From the NCBI GenBank assembly GCA_037013685.1, contig CM072889.1, forward strand, positions 19,415,976 to 19,479,975: a stretch of 64,000 bases of DNA, given 5' to 3'. The DNA comes from Acridotheres tristis (taxonomy: Eukaryota; Chordata; Aves; Passeriformes; Sturnidae). Below, one piece after another: positions 1 to 11,240 of this stretch (positions are counted from its first letter, which is position 1; each line of letters starts with the position of its first letter). The notes under the pieces are model-generated. The model saw nothing but the letters and a program-made list of their open reading frames with translations. It had not been told where the DNA came from and did no database searches. Made by a program: the position numbers and the translations under genes.

Positions 1-1432
1 TAACTGTCGCTGGTAAAAGGATGTTAGATATAATCCTATAAGGTTAGATGTCCAGACATCCTGGTTTAACCAGGACAGTCTAATTTTTAATTTAACGTTC
101 TGTCATCCTGATTATTTTCTTCGGGAGACTCATGTGTCATGTTTGCCTTTGTGCCATACTCAAGAGTGGCACAATCATGAAAATAACACTTTAAATCATC
201 ATGCAGCTTTTCTCCTCCAATTTCATCAACCAGCATCACATGTCAAAATGCATTGAACATCACAAGCCAGGAGAATAGAAATTGTATTATCTTCTGCATT
301 AAAAAGGAATAGATAAGCAAGAGAACAAAGGAAAAGTAATAAAGAGGAGTGGGGAAAATAACTCCAGATCTATACATGCCTTTCTTGCTTTATGAGGAGG
401 GATGCCCGTGACAATACACAATACACTTGTCACTTGCTTGTTAGGTAGAGCTTGAACTAAGCCAGTTCCAAAAAGCTTCAGGTGCTGTCCCCTTCAGACA
501 CTTCTTGCTTGGCAGCAAACTCGTAAGCAAATGCCAGTGGAATAGTTAAGAAGATGGAAAGGTTTTTTTTATTCCACCCATGAGCTTTCAAACTCCCTCA
601 GACAACAGATGGGTGATCCAAATTGGGTCTAATAAAGCAAGGATAAGTATTTTTTCTGAGGCTAGAAGTTTGGTCAGACTTAACAGAATGTTTATTGTGC
701 TCTTGCAATTTTTGCTTTTAGGCTGAAAGCAGAAAAATCTGCTGAAATATGGTGTAGTTTCCAGCTGAAACCAGAACAGTATTGTGATTCACATGAGAGA
801 AGCAGATCCTTTGTGATTTCTAGGCAGAGCAGGTTCAGAAAAGCATCTGAACTCCTTCAGGATTTTCTGATCATCCAAGCCTGAGGCTTTGCTTTTCTAA
901 TTCCTCCATCCTCTCTGTGAGTTTTATTGTGAGAGTCACCGAGTGCTCCCTTTGTCCAGCTTTGCTGTCAGGTATTCATTACCTTTGAGAAGGCACCAGG
1001 GCTTTGTAGGGTGAGATCTTAAAAATAGCATGGTCAGGAGATAATGCACAAGCTTTTAATAAGCATCTGACTAAACCAACTGCTTGCTTTCTTTTCAAGC
1101 CAGGTTTTCTTTTATGGATCGTTTAAGTCTCAGCAACGCGTTGCCCGTACGCCCACATGTTCATCCTCACTTGACTTAAGCCAGGACTTAAGCCGGGCTT
1201 TTTTTTGACATGGAATCTCCCAGGTGCTCGCAGTTTGTGTGCACAGGCGGTGTCTGAGCAGCCCCCAGGGCTTCTGGAAGGTCCGTGTGCTGTACAAGGC
1301 GCTCTCCCCTTAGGGCAGGCAGCAGGGGAATAGGAGATGGCTCCGAGTGGGACACGGCAGGCTCCAGCTGGACCACGAGCAGCTCACAGCTCGGGGCATC
1401 CCCATCCTGCCTGCTCTGCACACCTGCAGGAA
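1..1432. other. non-coding stretch, no gene seen
   Basis: AT-leaning single-copy sequence with no open frame that looks like an exon and no repeat family that I recognise. The only local oddity is near 1,134-1,160, where a perfect 10-bp palindrome CAACGCGTTG and several further CpGs sit in CpG-poor surroundings. A short direct repeat ACTTAAGCC follows at about 1,173-1,195. A small conserved element is possible there but unproven. Confidence 0.6.
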
Positions 1433-2195
1433 CAGGAATGTGTGCTGAGGATGGTGTGCTGAGCAGGATGGTGTGCTGAGGGAGCAGGATACTGTGCTGA
1501 GGATACTGTGCTGAGCAGGATAGTGTGCTGAGGAGCAGGATGGTGTGCTGAGGATAATGTGCTGAGCAGGATGGTGTGCTGAGGATAATGTGCTGAGCAG
1601 GATGGTGTGCTGAGGAGCAGGATGGTGTGCTGAGGATAATGTGCTGAGCAGGATAGTGGGCTGAGGATAATGTGCTGAGCAGGATAGTGTGCTGAGCAGG
1701 ATGGTGTGCTGAGGATAATGTGCTGAGCAGGATACTGTGCTGAGCAGGATGGTGTGCTGAGGATAATGTGCTGAGCAGGATAGTGGGCTGAGGATAATGT
1801 GCTGAGGGAGCAGGATGATGTGCTGAGGAGCAGGATGGTGTGCTGAGGAGCAGGATGATGTGCTGAGGAGCAGGACACTGTGCTGAGGAGCAGGATGGTG
1901 TGCTGAGGATAATGTGCTGAGCAGGATGGTGTGCTGAGGAGCAGGATTGTGTGCTGAGGATAATGTGCTGAGCAGGATGATGTGCTGAGGAGCAGGATGG
2001 TGTGCTGAGGAGCAGGATGATGTGCTGAGGAGCAGGATGGTGTGCTGAGGAGCAGGATGGTGTGCTGAGGAGCAGGATGGTGTGCTGAGGAGCAGGATAA
2101 TGTGCTGAGGAGCAGGATAATGTGCTGAGGAGCAGGATGGTGTGCTGAGGAGCAGGATGGTGTGCTGAGGAGCAGGATGATGTGCTGAGGAGCAG
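1433..2195. repeat. modular minisatellite, 14/17/20-bp units
   Basis: About 760 bp of tandem repeats that share the core GTGTGCTGAG. Three related units alternate: about 20 bp (GAGGAGCAGGATGGTGTGCT), about 17 bp (GAGCAGGATGGTGTGCT) and about 14 bp (GAGGATAATGTGCT). In the left half, 14- and 17-bp units often pair into a 31-bp composite. From roughly 1,980 rightwards the 20-bp unit dominates and differs mainly at one or two positions (GG, GA or AA before TGTGCT). Open frames across the array on the minus strand come from the low-complexity repeat and are not taken as genes. Confidence 0.95.
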
Positions 2196-2311
2196 TGCAG
2201 CTCCTCAGGGAGCTCTCTCCATGGCACTAGACACTGCTGCAAGAATTAAAGATGAGGTGTGAACCAAGCACTGTCACTGAGGAACTAAAACAGCCCTTTC
2301 TAAGTAAATTT

Positions 2312-2470
2312 CAGAACCTTAGAATTGCCTGGGTTGGAAAGGATATTGAAGATTGTCTCATTCCAAATCCCCTGCCATGGGCAGGGACATTTTCCACTAT
2401 CCCAGGCTGCTCCAAGCCCTGTCCAGGCTGGCCTTGGGCACTTCCAGGGATCCATGGTGTCTCCACTGTC
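2312..2470 (-). mobile_element. CR1 retroposon fragment (3' part)
   Basis: The block reads in the reverse orientation of a CR1 3' end. A degenerate CAGAAcctTAGAAT start is followed by GGGTTGGAAAGG, a CATTCCAAATCCCCTGCC segment, GGGCAGGGACA and CCTTGGGCACTTCCAGGGAT. CR1 is the dominant avian non-LTR retrotransposon. It is usually 5'-truncated and ends in short ATTCTRTG-type repeats, and that end lies at the left here. The fragment is about 160 bp, has no coding capacity and is strongly diverged. The right boundary is approximate. Confidence 0.85.
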
Positions 2471-5400
2471 CCTCTCCAAACAGGACATAAAATGGATACA
2501 TGGTGTGGGATCCATTAATCTCTGTTTCTCTTCTTTTTGCATGTTCTGTCAGACTCTTGAGAGTTGCATTTCTCTGTCAATTTTCATCATTTTTGTTTTA
2601 CATCAAAGAATGGAAGGACGAAGTTTTCTGTTCTGTGTGAGAGGATGAGGTCATGGGTAAAGGACTAGAACCAGGACACTGAAATCTCAGTGCTCTGAGG
2701 TTGTGAAGAACATAGGGGAACATTAATGTAGCCAAAACAGGGACAAACTTCCAGTTGGGCTGGAAGGACTGTCCCTACCACCCACCACGAACCGCATCAT
2801 TCAGGAAGATAACTCAAGATGCTTTGGCCCAGATTGTGATTTGAAATACACCTATTTAAATCTGGCATCAGTCTTCCCTTCTGCTTCTGTATTAATTAAT
2901 TCTTGTGGGCTGTGTTTCGATGGTAGGCTGCTTTGGATCCGATTCACCGGATCAGGCAATTTAGCTCTCTTTGAAGTTCCCATTGTGATTTATATTTGGA
3001 TGTGCCTTTATATAACTGGGAATTAAAAACGGGTATTTATGCCTTTTTGTTGTTCTGATGCCTCTGTGATTAAATGCCAGTCTGCAGTGGCAGGGTGTCA
3101 CCCAGGAAAGCCTTTCCTGCCTTTCCCAGCTGCAGATCCAGCAGTGTGGCTGGATGCAGAGAGGGGACAGAGTTTTGAGGTTCCACTGGGATCCCTGCAG
3201 GCACTGTCAGCTGCCAGCTGCACTTTGCTGCAAACCCAATCCCACTTTGCATTGCCCAGCACTGAGGCACAGTCCTGGGGCAGGCAGTGAGGACAGTTTG
3301 AGAACCTTTAAATGCAAAAGTCACCGTGCAAAAAACCAGACACGTATCTCCCAGCTACAGGCCGGGCTTGGGCATTATTATACTCTGTATAACCACCAGC
3401 AGCTATTTCCTTGCTGGCTGGGGCTCAATCTTCATGGAAGGAAATGGAAGGAGAAAGATTAAGTAATGCTGCAGGCACAGCTGCATCTATTTTTTCCCCT
3501 TGTGGCATCACTTTGCCACTTGTTAAATGAAAAGCTTCTGCTCACTCCTTCCCCTGCTGCACAGTACAAACACAGGACGGGCTTGGACTCTGCTCTCCAC
3601 CCCAGAGCAAAACAAACACTCCAGCTCCTTAGCAGCCAACAAATAAGGCAAGGCAGTTAAACAGGAGCACAAATTATCCTGTTTTACCAACTAACTGCAT
3701 CTTGGGTTATCAGAGCATCCCCCGTTTGACACGAGCAGAGGAGAGGCAGCTGCCCTCCCTCAGCTCAGCCTGTCCATCCCCGAGCACTCCACTCGTGGTG
3801 TATGAACATCACTCTGGAGCCCAGACTGGGTGTGCAGCAGCTTGAGGAGAGCTTTGGCTACAGCCAGGGCCACGTTCCACCCGGGCATGGCTCTGGGTGT
3901 GCTGGGGTCAGTTCTAATGAAGAATCTGTGTGGCATGAGTGGCACATTTGGGAATTCTCACCTGAAGAGTCACGCTCCCAGTTTGTTCTCTCTCTCAGCA
4001 CTGTTATCCCAGTGCTGCTCCCAGGGACATGGGCCAGCAGGAGCAGGATGATCCTGAGCACCAGAGCTGAGCTCTTTGTCCCCTCTGTGCTGGGTGGGAG
4101 CTGCAAGGTGGTCACTTTAACAGAAATCAGCAGCATCCGTCAGGACAAGCCCACAGAACATTTTGTTATGTACAAAGAAATCTTAGTGCAGCCTTCCTGG
4201 TGCCAAAGCTTTGGCTGGAGCAATGGAAATGTTCTGGCAGTAGCTGGAAGCAGCAGTGCCTTGATGATTTCTGGCTCCTCAGTCAAGGTGAAACTCTCTC
4301 TGACTTGCTGGCCAGGGTAAGCCTCACTTTCTCTCACCCTTTCTTTCACCCCAGAGAGTCCTTTGAGACTCCTGCCCTGATACTCACACCCTAATTCATC
4401 CTCCTGCCCAAAAGCCCAAAGTGAAATCGTGGCACCACTGGGACCAGCTCTCTTGCCTTTCCTGAGCCAGCATTTTACCCCCTGTGTTCACAGGCTCCCA
4501 AAATATTTGCTTTATAGATGAGAGGAGCCCTTTTCAGTCTCCCCCACGTGGTTTTTTGCCATCAGACCACCACACAAGCTCCTGTGGTGCTTTGTTCTTT
4601 GCCAATTTGTTTTACCCAGGGCAAAGCCCTTGACTGTGGGAACTGTTGCTGTTTTCCCCTGGAGAAGGGTAACCCAGAATCACAGGGCATGAGTAACGTG
4701 GCATGAGCACCTTCCCTTTTATTTACCTAGAGAATGTAGGGCTGTTTAGGTGCTAAATAATGAATATAATAAAAAAGATGCACTGCTTCAGCTGGCGAGG
4801 TGTCCCCAGGAAGAGAATTCCACCAGAGAGGCTCAGAGGATTGAAAACCACGGCACTTGGAGCGTGGCAATATTTGGGATGATTAACTGGTGCTGTAGAA
4901 GGTCGTGGCAGCAGCATAAAGAACATGCTGTGGAAAACAGTGATTCTTCTCCATAAATAAAATAGCAGTGAGATCTTAAAGGAGCAGGACTCAGAAACAA
5001 GCAGAGGATGTAAATAAATAAGTAGCAGGGGGAATGTGAGAATATCAATCAAGAAATTAAGCCGACAGCATAAATAAGCAGGCAGCCATAGCCTGGGGGG
5101 GTGGATGGAAGAACACGAAGTCAAGCAAAGATGTCAGTGCAATAGTCAGGAGAAAAGAGAATCTGTGCTGTGAAGACAAATGGTGCAGTGGAAAGAGTCT
5201 GAAAAAGAAGTTCACCTCAAATAGCAAGTCCCTGATAAGCAGGGCTGGCCAGCACACAGATTAATATAAGTGAAGCAGAGGTCACAGTCCAGGGGACAGC
5301 ACAGGATCCTCACCACTGATAAAACTGCATTAGCCTCAGAAAGTGATTTTGTATTTAAGTCACTGGGTTTATATCTCGGGATATTTTTTTAAATACCACA

Positions 5401-8400
5401 GACTATATAGGCTGTGAATGTGCCCAGGGAGGAATGCATTATGGATATAAAAAGTGTCAGTTATTCTTTACATTTCTAAAATCCTTCACTTTGAAAGCCC
5501 ATGAATGAACTGTAGGAGGGCATTTTTTGAGGCAGACAGCTGTACCTTTTGATTTTGCATTTAAGCTGCATCATTAGCAAATGCTTTTCTTTTGCAGCTA
5601 ATAGTCCTTGTGGGATGTTTTGGAATATTAGAAAAAAAAGGGGGAGAGAAGGTCAAAATATGTGTGGTAAACTCGGTTTTGTCAATTGATGCTTTTTCTT
5701 CCACAAACCATCCAACTTTCTAGCTTGTCCTGTTTGGTGCTGTGAGCCCAACTTCATTCTTCGTCATTAACAAAATCTGTGGGTAATATCACAGTGACAA
5801 TTTAGGAGGTGTCTGAAAAGGTGTCCTGTGTTCCTGAGAAAGTGTGAGAGGACAGTTTGGGTGTGAGACTTCATCTGCAGTCAAAGAAAAAGAAAAGAAA
5901 CCCTGTCTGTAACAAAGAAAAGGTTGTTTCTTCAAGATTAACGCAGAAATTCGCTAAGGATAACAAAAGGGAGGGTAAAGACAGAGAACTGACAGAGAAC
6001 CCCCATAGAGAACACGATTCAGAATTTGTTCAAACCTTGCTACATCACTGAAGCACAACTTGTTGGGTGTTGGCTCCATCACTGTCCCCCCCGTTATAGA
6101 AATAAGTCCCTTTGTCTTTTTCCAGACCAAATTTCAACTTTTTTCCTCCTCAGAGTCCCATATCATTTGCAGCTCTGCTCAGAGGCTCTAAAGAATGGGA
6201 GAATTATGTTCTTCCTTGAAATTTTTCCCCTTACAAATCAGTATTTTTCTGCATTTGCTATTGGGAAAACCTTGATTAGGTCTAGTCTGAGCTGAAAAAA
6301 ACTTCCTGACCTTTCAGGGCTGGGCCCCGGGGTTCTCTTGTTCAGAATGTAAAGGCTGCTAATAGGTTGTGAGGGCATTCATTATATCTTCAGTTCTTGG
6401 AGGAGCTGTGTGTGTTGGAGGGTGAGTGCCTCTAATCCGTGCTCTGGAGGCTCAGTGCTCCAAGGCCAGCAATCTGCTCTGTTTACTGGGCTGGGCTTCA
6501 GCTTTGGGCTTTTCCCTGAAGAAAACCAAGTGAAATGATCACATTAAGTGACAGTTTATTTGAGTTTTCCAAATCAATGCCAACCTACCCGTTAAGGATC
6601 TTGTTGTCTCCCCTTTATTTTTATTTTTATTTTTCCTGTGGTCTTTCCCTCATGAGCTTACTTGGCATGGTTAAAAATCTTCCGTTCTACTCTGAATTTG
6701 GTTTCATTCTCCAGAGAGTGCAGAGCTCAGTACTCACTGGAGGATGTCTGCTGGCCTGTGCAATCCAGCTTTATGTTCACAGCTGCCTCGTGCAAGCTGC
6801 ATCCCCAAATACAGACACAAACCAGGGCAGGAGATGGAATATGACATAAATTACAGAAAACACCCGCTCAGAGATAACATTGGGGAGGAACAGGAATAAG
6901 CAATCAATCACAAAGCTCAGGGGTGAGCTCTCTGGGACACAGCTTTTCCTGCCTTCAGAGCTGCGTTCACACAGCAGCAAAGCCCTTGTCCACAGTGGGA
7001 TTTCTAGGCATTACTACAGTACAAATAATAATAATTAAAAAATAAGGTGTTTAATTCACTGCAATTCCAAACAAACTCTGCAGAGAATTCTGTCACAGCA
7101 GAAGATAAACAACTTAAAAGGGAAGGCACTGGATGCTTGATTCTGCTTGCTCACAGCTGTGATAAAAGCTATTACCGATTTAGAGTGGCTTATCAAAGAG
7201 GAGTATCGGGTGTATCAATAAGTAATTGGCAGAGGAGAACCAGCACTATTTATTAATTAGCACCTATCACTTCTGCACGGCTGCCTTTGTTTGCACAAGA
7301 GACAGCCTCAGGGCCTGGCCAAGGCCTGTCATTCAGCATTTCTGGGGTTTAGATGCTATTTTCTTGCTTTACCTGAGTGAAGTTTTTAAGGTCCAGGGGG
7401 ATTTTTCCATTAGCAATCCCAGCTTTTTCCCGCTCTGTTCACCACCAGCTTAGGGCTGAACGTGTGCCCAGGAGCCTGGGTTTGTACTGAGGTGTTTGAA
7501 CAAAGGAGCAGAGATGGGAACAAACCATTTACCAGGGCACTGCGACGTGGATTTAAACTGAAGGACGGGGGGGTTTGGATTAGCCAAAAGGAAGAAGTTT
7601 TTTTGCACGTGAGGACGGTGAAGCTTTGCCTTTCCAGGTGGGTGCCACGTCCCTGGCATGCTGGAGTTCGGGCTGGAGGGGCTCTGGAGCTGCTCTGCTG
7701 GAAGGTGTCCCTGCTTGGGCAGGACCTTCGGAGACGAATTGCAGACAGTTCTGAGAGTCTGTGCTGTGTGCAGGAGCAGCCCGGGGCAGGCTGGCTGTGC
7801 CGTGTGCTCCTGGAGCAGCTGCAGGCAGCACATTCATGGCTTGGGCCAGTGCAGCACAAAGCTGCAGTCGTTGTTTTAGTCAGGGCTTGCACCAAGTCAC
7901 CGGTTTTGAGAAGACATTAATGAGCATCTTTACATTTCTGTTGAACACAATGATGCTTCTATGGATTTAGTCAAACAGAGGATTTATTTTTTTTATCTTT
8001 AATGAGCACTTTAATACCCCTTCTCATTGTAGTCCAGTCACTGTAAGATATGAGCTTTTTCAATAAAAACACAGTCAATTCTCCTTCAATGTTGCCAGCA
8101 AACAAAGATTGACTGGTTTTAATGTACATTTCAATTTACAGTGCTTTTGGAGGCCATGAGGGAAATATATAGTCCTAACAGCTTAGCTTAGAGTCGTTGT
8201 TCTGTCAATACAAAATCATTATAATAAAAAACTCCTGTCAGCTCTGAACTTAAAAAATCTAGAAATAATTTGATACGTATTTTATACAAATCCATAGCTT
8301 AGCTCAGTTGGAAATGGAATTGTGGTTAGCTCCATTATCATTATTGCAAACTTATGATCATAATCATGGCACCCCTGCAGAAAGAGTTCTGAAAGGCTCC

Positions 8401-8470
8401 ACAGCCTCTCCCTGCTGACAGGGCACTTGCTGTGGGAGGCTTTACATCAAGGAAATGGATCTGGTTAATG
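2471..8470. other. non-coding stretch, no gene seen
   Basis: Six kilobases of sequence without a supportable gene. The longest open frames (for example 3,802-4,320 on plus and 7,410-7,895 on minus) show no domain, signal peptide or repeat pattern typical of protein, and overlapping frames on both strands are equally open. AT-rich parts such as 2,840-3,030, 5,330-5,700 and 7,980-8,340 have the look of ordinary avian intergenic DNA. No tandem array of note was found. Confidence 0.6.
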
Positions 8471-9261
8471 TGTTGTGGAACTGCTGGGGCTGGGGTGGAG
8501 CACCTGGGCTGTGTACCTGGCCCTGCCACCACGGCCCGAGTGCTCTGACAAAGCAGGAGGCTCCAAAAGTGAATTCCAAAGGTGGGATGTTGGAGTCAGT
8601 GAGTCAGGAGTCTCTCTGATTTCTTCAGAGAGAAATCAGAGTGCAGGGATTGAATTCAAGTCTTTGAATGGGATGAGTAAGTGAATAGATGGAGTGAATA
8701 AATAAGTAAGTAAATGAAATAAGTTTTAAGTGCTTTTAGTGAGTAAAAGGTCTTAGATGCCTGAGAAGTAGCACATGTTCTAGTGAAGGCTGAAAAACAT
8801 AGCAGTGTTTCCTTAGAGGCTGCAAGAACCTGGCTTCAGACATAAGAGAGTTAAAATTAAGAATATTGCTCACATTTTTCAGTTAGAACAAGATAGGCAA
8901 TGTACATAGTTTATACATAGCCTGGTGTGCTAAGAAACCAGAATTCTAATGGGTTAAGGAGTAGTGGTCTGAGTTTGTGTCTTAGCTAGTTGGGAAGTTT
9001 CTATAAAAGAACATTAATTAGGGAGAGCTGGGGCTCTGTGCCATGGCTTTATCCATGTGCATTTTGCCATTGCATTTTGCCACTGCAGCTTTGCCACTGC
9101 AGTTTTGCCATTGCTTTGCTTTGTTTTTGCCTTTAAGACTGATGTGCTTCTACAAAAAATAACTTTATAGCAACTATTAACCAGCTTGGCTTTTTAAAGA
9201 AGAACATAACCCAACAGTGTGGGTGCCCAAGGGGCACCTGGAGATTTTCCTAAACCTCACA
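8471..9261 (+). mobile_element. retroviral LTR, copy 1
   Basis: This block aligns by eye through most of its length with 52,738-53,549, so it is one copy of a dispersed repeat. Features fit a retroviral LTR: a TGTTG start at 8,471, a TATAAAAG box at 9,002-9,009, then a region ending in GACTGATGTGCTTCT where polyadenylation would be expected. The AATAAA seen in the other copy is degraded here to an A-rich run near 9,150. Homology continues through a GGGTGCCCAAGGGGCACC palindrome near 9,220 and fades at about 9,261. Compared with copy 2 it lacks about 70 bp near 8,690. It looks like an old solo LTR or an LTR with a truncated internal region. No target-site duplication was found. The class assignment (ERVL-like songbird LTR) is inference. 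Confidence 0.75.
9061..9117. repeat. short tandem repeat inside LTR copy 1
   Basis: Four degenerate units of about 15 bp built on TTTTGCCATTGCA or TTTGCCACTGCAG follow each other just downstream of the TATA box of the LTR. Copy 2 carries a related but rearranged TTTTATGCC-rich segment at 53,366-53,420. The region between TATA box and polyadenylation site has therefore changed by slippage independently in the two copies. Confidence 0.8.
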
Positions 9262-10967
9262 GTGGGACAGCTCACTCAGGTTGCTCAGCACCCTGCCAGT
9301 GCAGCTCCCAAGATCTCCTAGGATGGAAATTCCACAGCCTCACTGGGAGGTTCCAGTGTTGGACTGGTAATTGTCTTTTTCCAAGCATCTGCTCATAATT
9401 TTTTTTATCACTGCCTCTCATTCTGTCACCTCTTCACGTGCCCAGCTCTGAGCTCTCTGCACTCTGCCAGCAGCAGCTGAACAGCAGTGGGATCCTCCCT
9501 TTCTCTTTTTAACACTCAGTTTTCTCAGCCTTTCCTCCTGCACCCCATGCCCCAGCCCAAACTGATGTGGTGCCTCCCTGTTCCCTCTTCTGACATGCCC
9601 CAGGCTCCAAGGTTTGGGGTAGGAATGGATGGTTCCAGTGCCTGGGAAAGGAAGTAGGGGTTGGAACAGCTCCTCATCATGAACCTTACCTTCGTACCTG
9701 TGTGCTGCCAGGGCCAAAAGCTTCCTGCCTCTGGGGTGGAGAACTCTGTCTGCTGTTCTTGAAGGTCTCTGGCAGGTCCTGAACCCCTCAAAAGAGAGTT
9801 CACACAGGTTTGGGAGATGATGCACAAAGAGCAGCAAGTGGTTTTCAAGCTGACTGGATCAGGTGATGTGGGAGGAGGGTGATGATGACCTGCTAGTTAA
9901 AGATTGGAACAGCAGATTTTTTAATACCTTTGAAAGGTGTGCAGTGAGGAGAGAGAGTCTGGAGCAGAAAGTGAACAAAAATCCCCTGTATTGATGAGCT
10001 CCTGGTGAAGCAGGAAACAGGGCCTGAGTAATGAACTCCTCAAAGAAATTAAGGAATTTTGAAGGCAGCATCTCTCTGTCTCTAGATTCAGCTTCACACG
10101 TGACAAATGCTTTTGCTATGAGAGCAAGCATCTGACCTTTTCCTTCCCATGTCTCCTGCAGCTGCAGTGCTCATTATCACTGCCTAGGTATTAACCTTGG
10201 GATAATCCAAGGGAAAAGCCCAGAGAAAGCTGCAGCCTCTGTTCTTCAATTGCAGGCTGAATGGCTGGAGTAGCTACAGTGTTCCCCTGCCCAGGCCCCA
10301 TCCAGGTGAGCCATGGTTTGGAAACCACCAGTGTAATCCTTCTGAAGGCTCTGATGTGAACACACCAGAAGTGTTTTGGTTGAGCCAGTAAAGTCAGTCA
10401 GGCTGGGGATGCACAGCTTTATGTGGTGTGGAAGGAAAAGAAAGCACATCTTGCCACCTCTTGATTCCTTGCAATGTGCAGGCATATGCTGGGAGCACAG
10501 GGAGCACAAGGCAGGGCTCTGAAGGGAGAGGTGCTGGCAGGAGCCTGCTGCCAGCCCTGATGCTCTGTGACATCCTTGGACACTGGTTCCACAGCTGCTG
10601 CCTGCTCCACCCTGTCATCACCCCAGCCCTGAGCCCTCCCTGCTTTCCTGGCAGCCCTGCTGGGAATCAGCTCCTTCCTACAGAGGAGCTGGAGGCAGGG
10701 CTGGCCCCCAGAATGTCCTGCAGATGGAAAGGCAGCAGGGGCAGGGCTGTGCCACTCCCTCAGGAGGAGCAGAGAGCTGGATGCTGACAGTGACAGCTTT
10801 CATTGCCTCACCTGTCATTTTGTGCACTTAAGAAATGGCTCAGCTGTAGCCAGCAGAGTGCAGACTCAGGGTCTGACCCATTGCCTGTCCCCAGGTCTTT
10901 TGCAAAAGACCTGCTTTGTTTTCTTCCCTTCCTAATCTGACAGCAGTAAAATCTTCCTCTAAAATTA
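9262..10967. other. non-coding stretch, no gene seen
   Basis: No supportable gene. The part 9,420-9,900 is rich in CCTC/CAGG words and open on the minus strand for 139 codons, but it shows no recognisable domain and lies in a region with competing open frames. The part 10,480-10,800 is GC-rich and otherwise unremarkable. Confidence 0.55.
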
Positions 10968-11240
10968 CAGAATCATCATAAAATGGTTTGGGTTGGCAGG
11001 GACCCTAAAGATTGTCTCATTCCAGCTCCTCTGCCATGGCAGGGACCCCTCCCACCACCCCAGGCTGCTCCAACCCCAAAGTCCAACCTGGCCTTGGGCA
11101 CTGCCAGGGATCCAGGGGCAGCCACACCCTGTGCCAGGGCCTCACACCCTCCCAGGGAACAATTCCTTCCTAATATTTAATCTAAACCTGCCCTCTCTTA
11201 GTTTAAAGAGGGTTACCCCTTGTCCTATAAATAAAGACTT
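10968..11240 (-). mobile_element. CR1 retroposon fragment (3' part)
   Basis: Reverse-orientation CR1 3' end. ACAGAATCATCATAAAATGG marks the terminus at the left, followed by TTTGGGTTGGCAGGGACC, CTGCCATGGCAGGGACC, a CCTTGGGCACTGCCAGGGAT segment, and then TTCCTTCCTAATATTTAATC and CCCCTTGTCCTATAAATA at the right. This is the longest uninterrupted CR1 piece here that keeps the family's 3' untranslated order. It carries no reverse-transcriptase coding sequence and is evidently 5'-truncated. Confidence 0.9.

Noticed and set aside
1310..2242. 310-codon minus-strand open frame rich in SCSSAHHPAPQH-type repeats
   Set aside because: It lies across the 14/17/20-bp minisatellite; the peptide simply mirrors the DNA repeat and other frames are open as well.
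3802..4320. 172-codon plus open frame
   Set aside because: Competing frames on both strands, no domain and no codon or composition signal; treated as chance.
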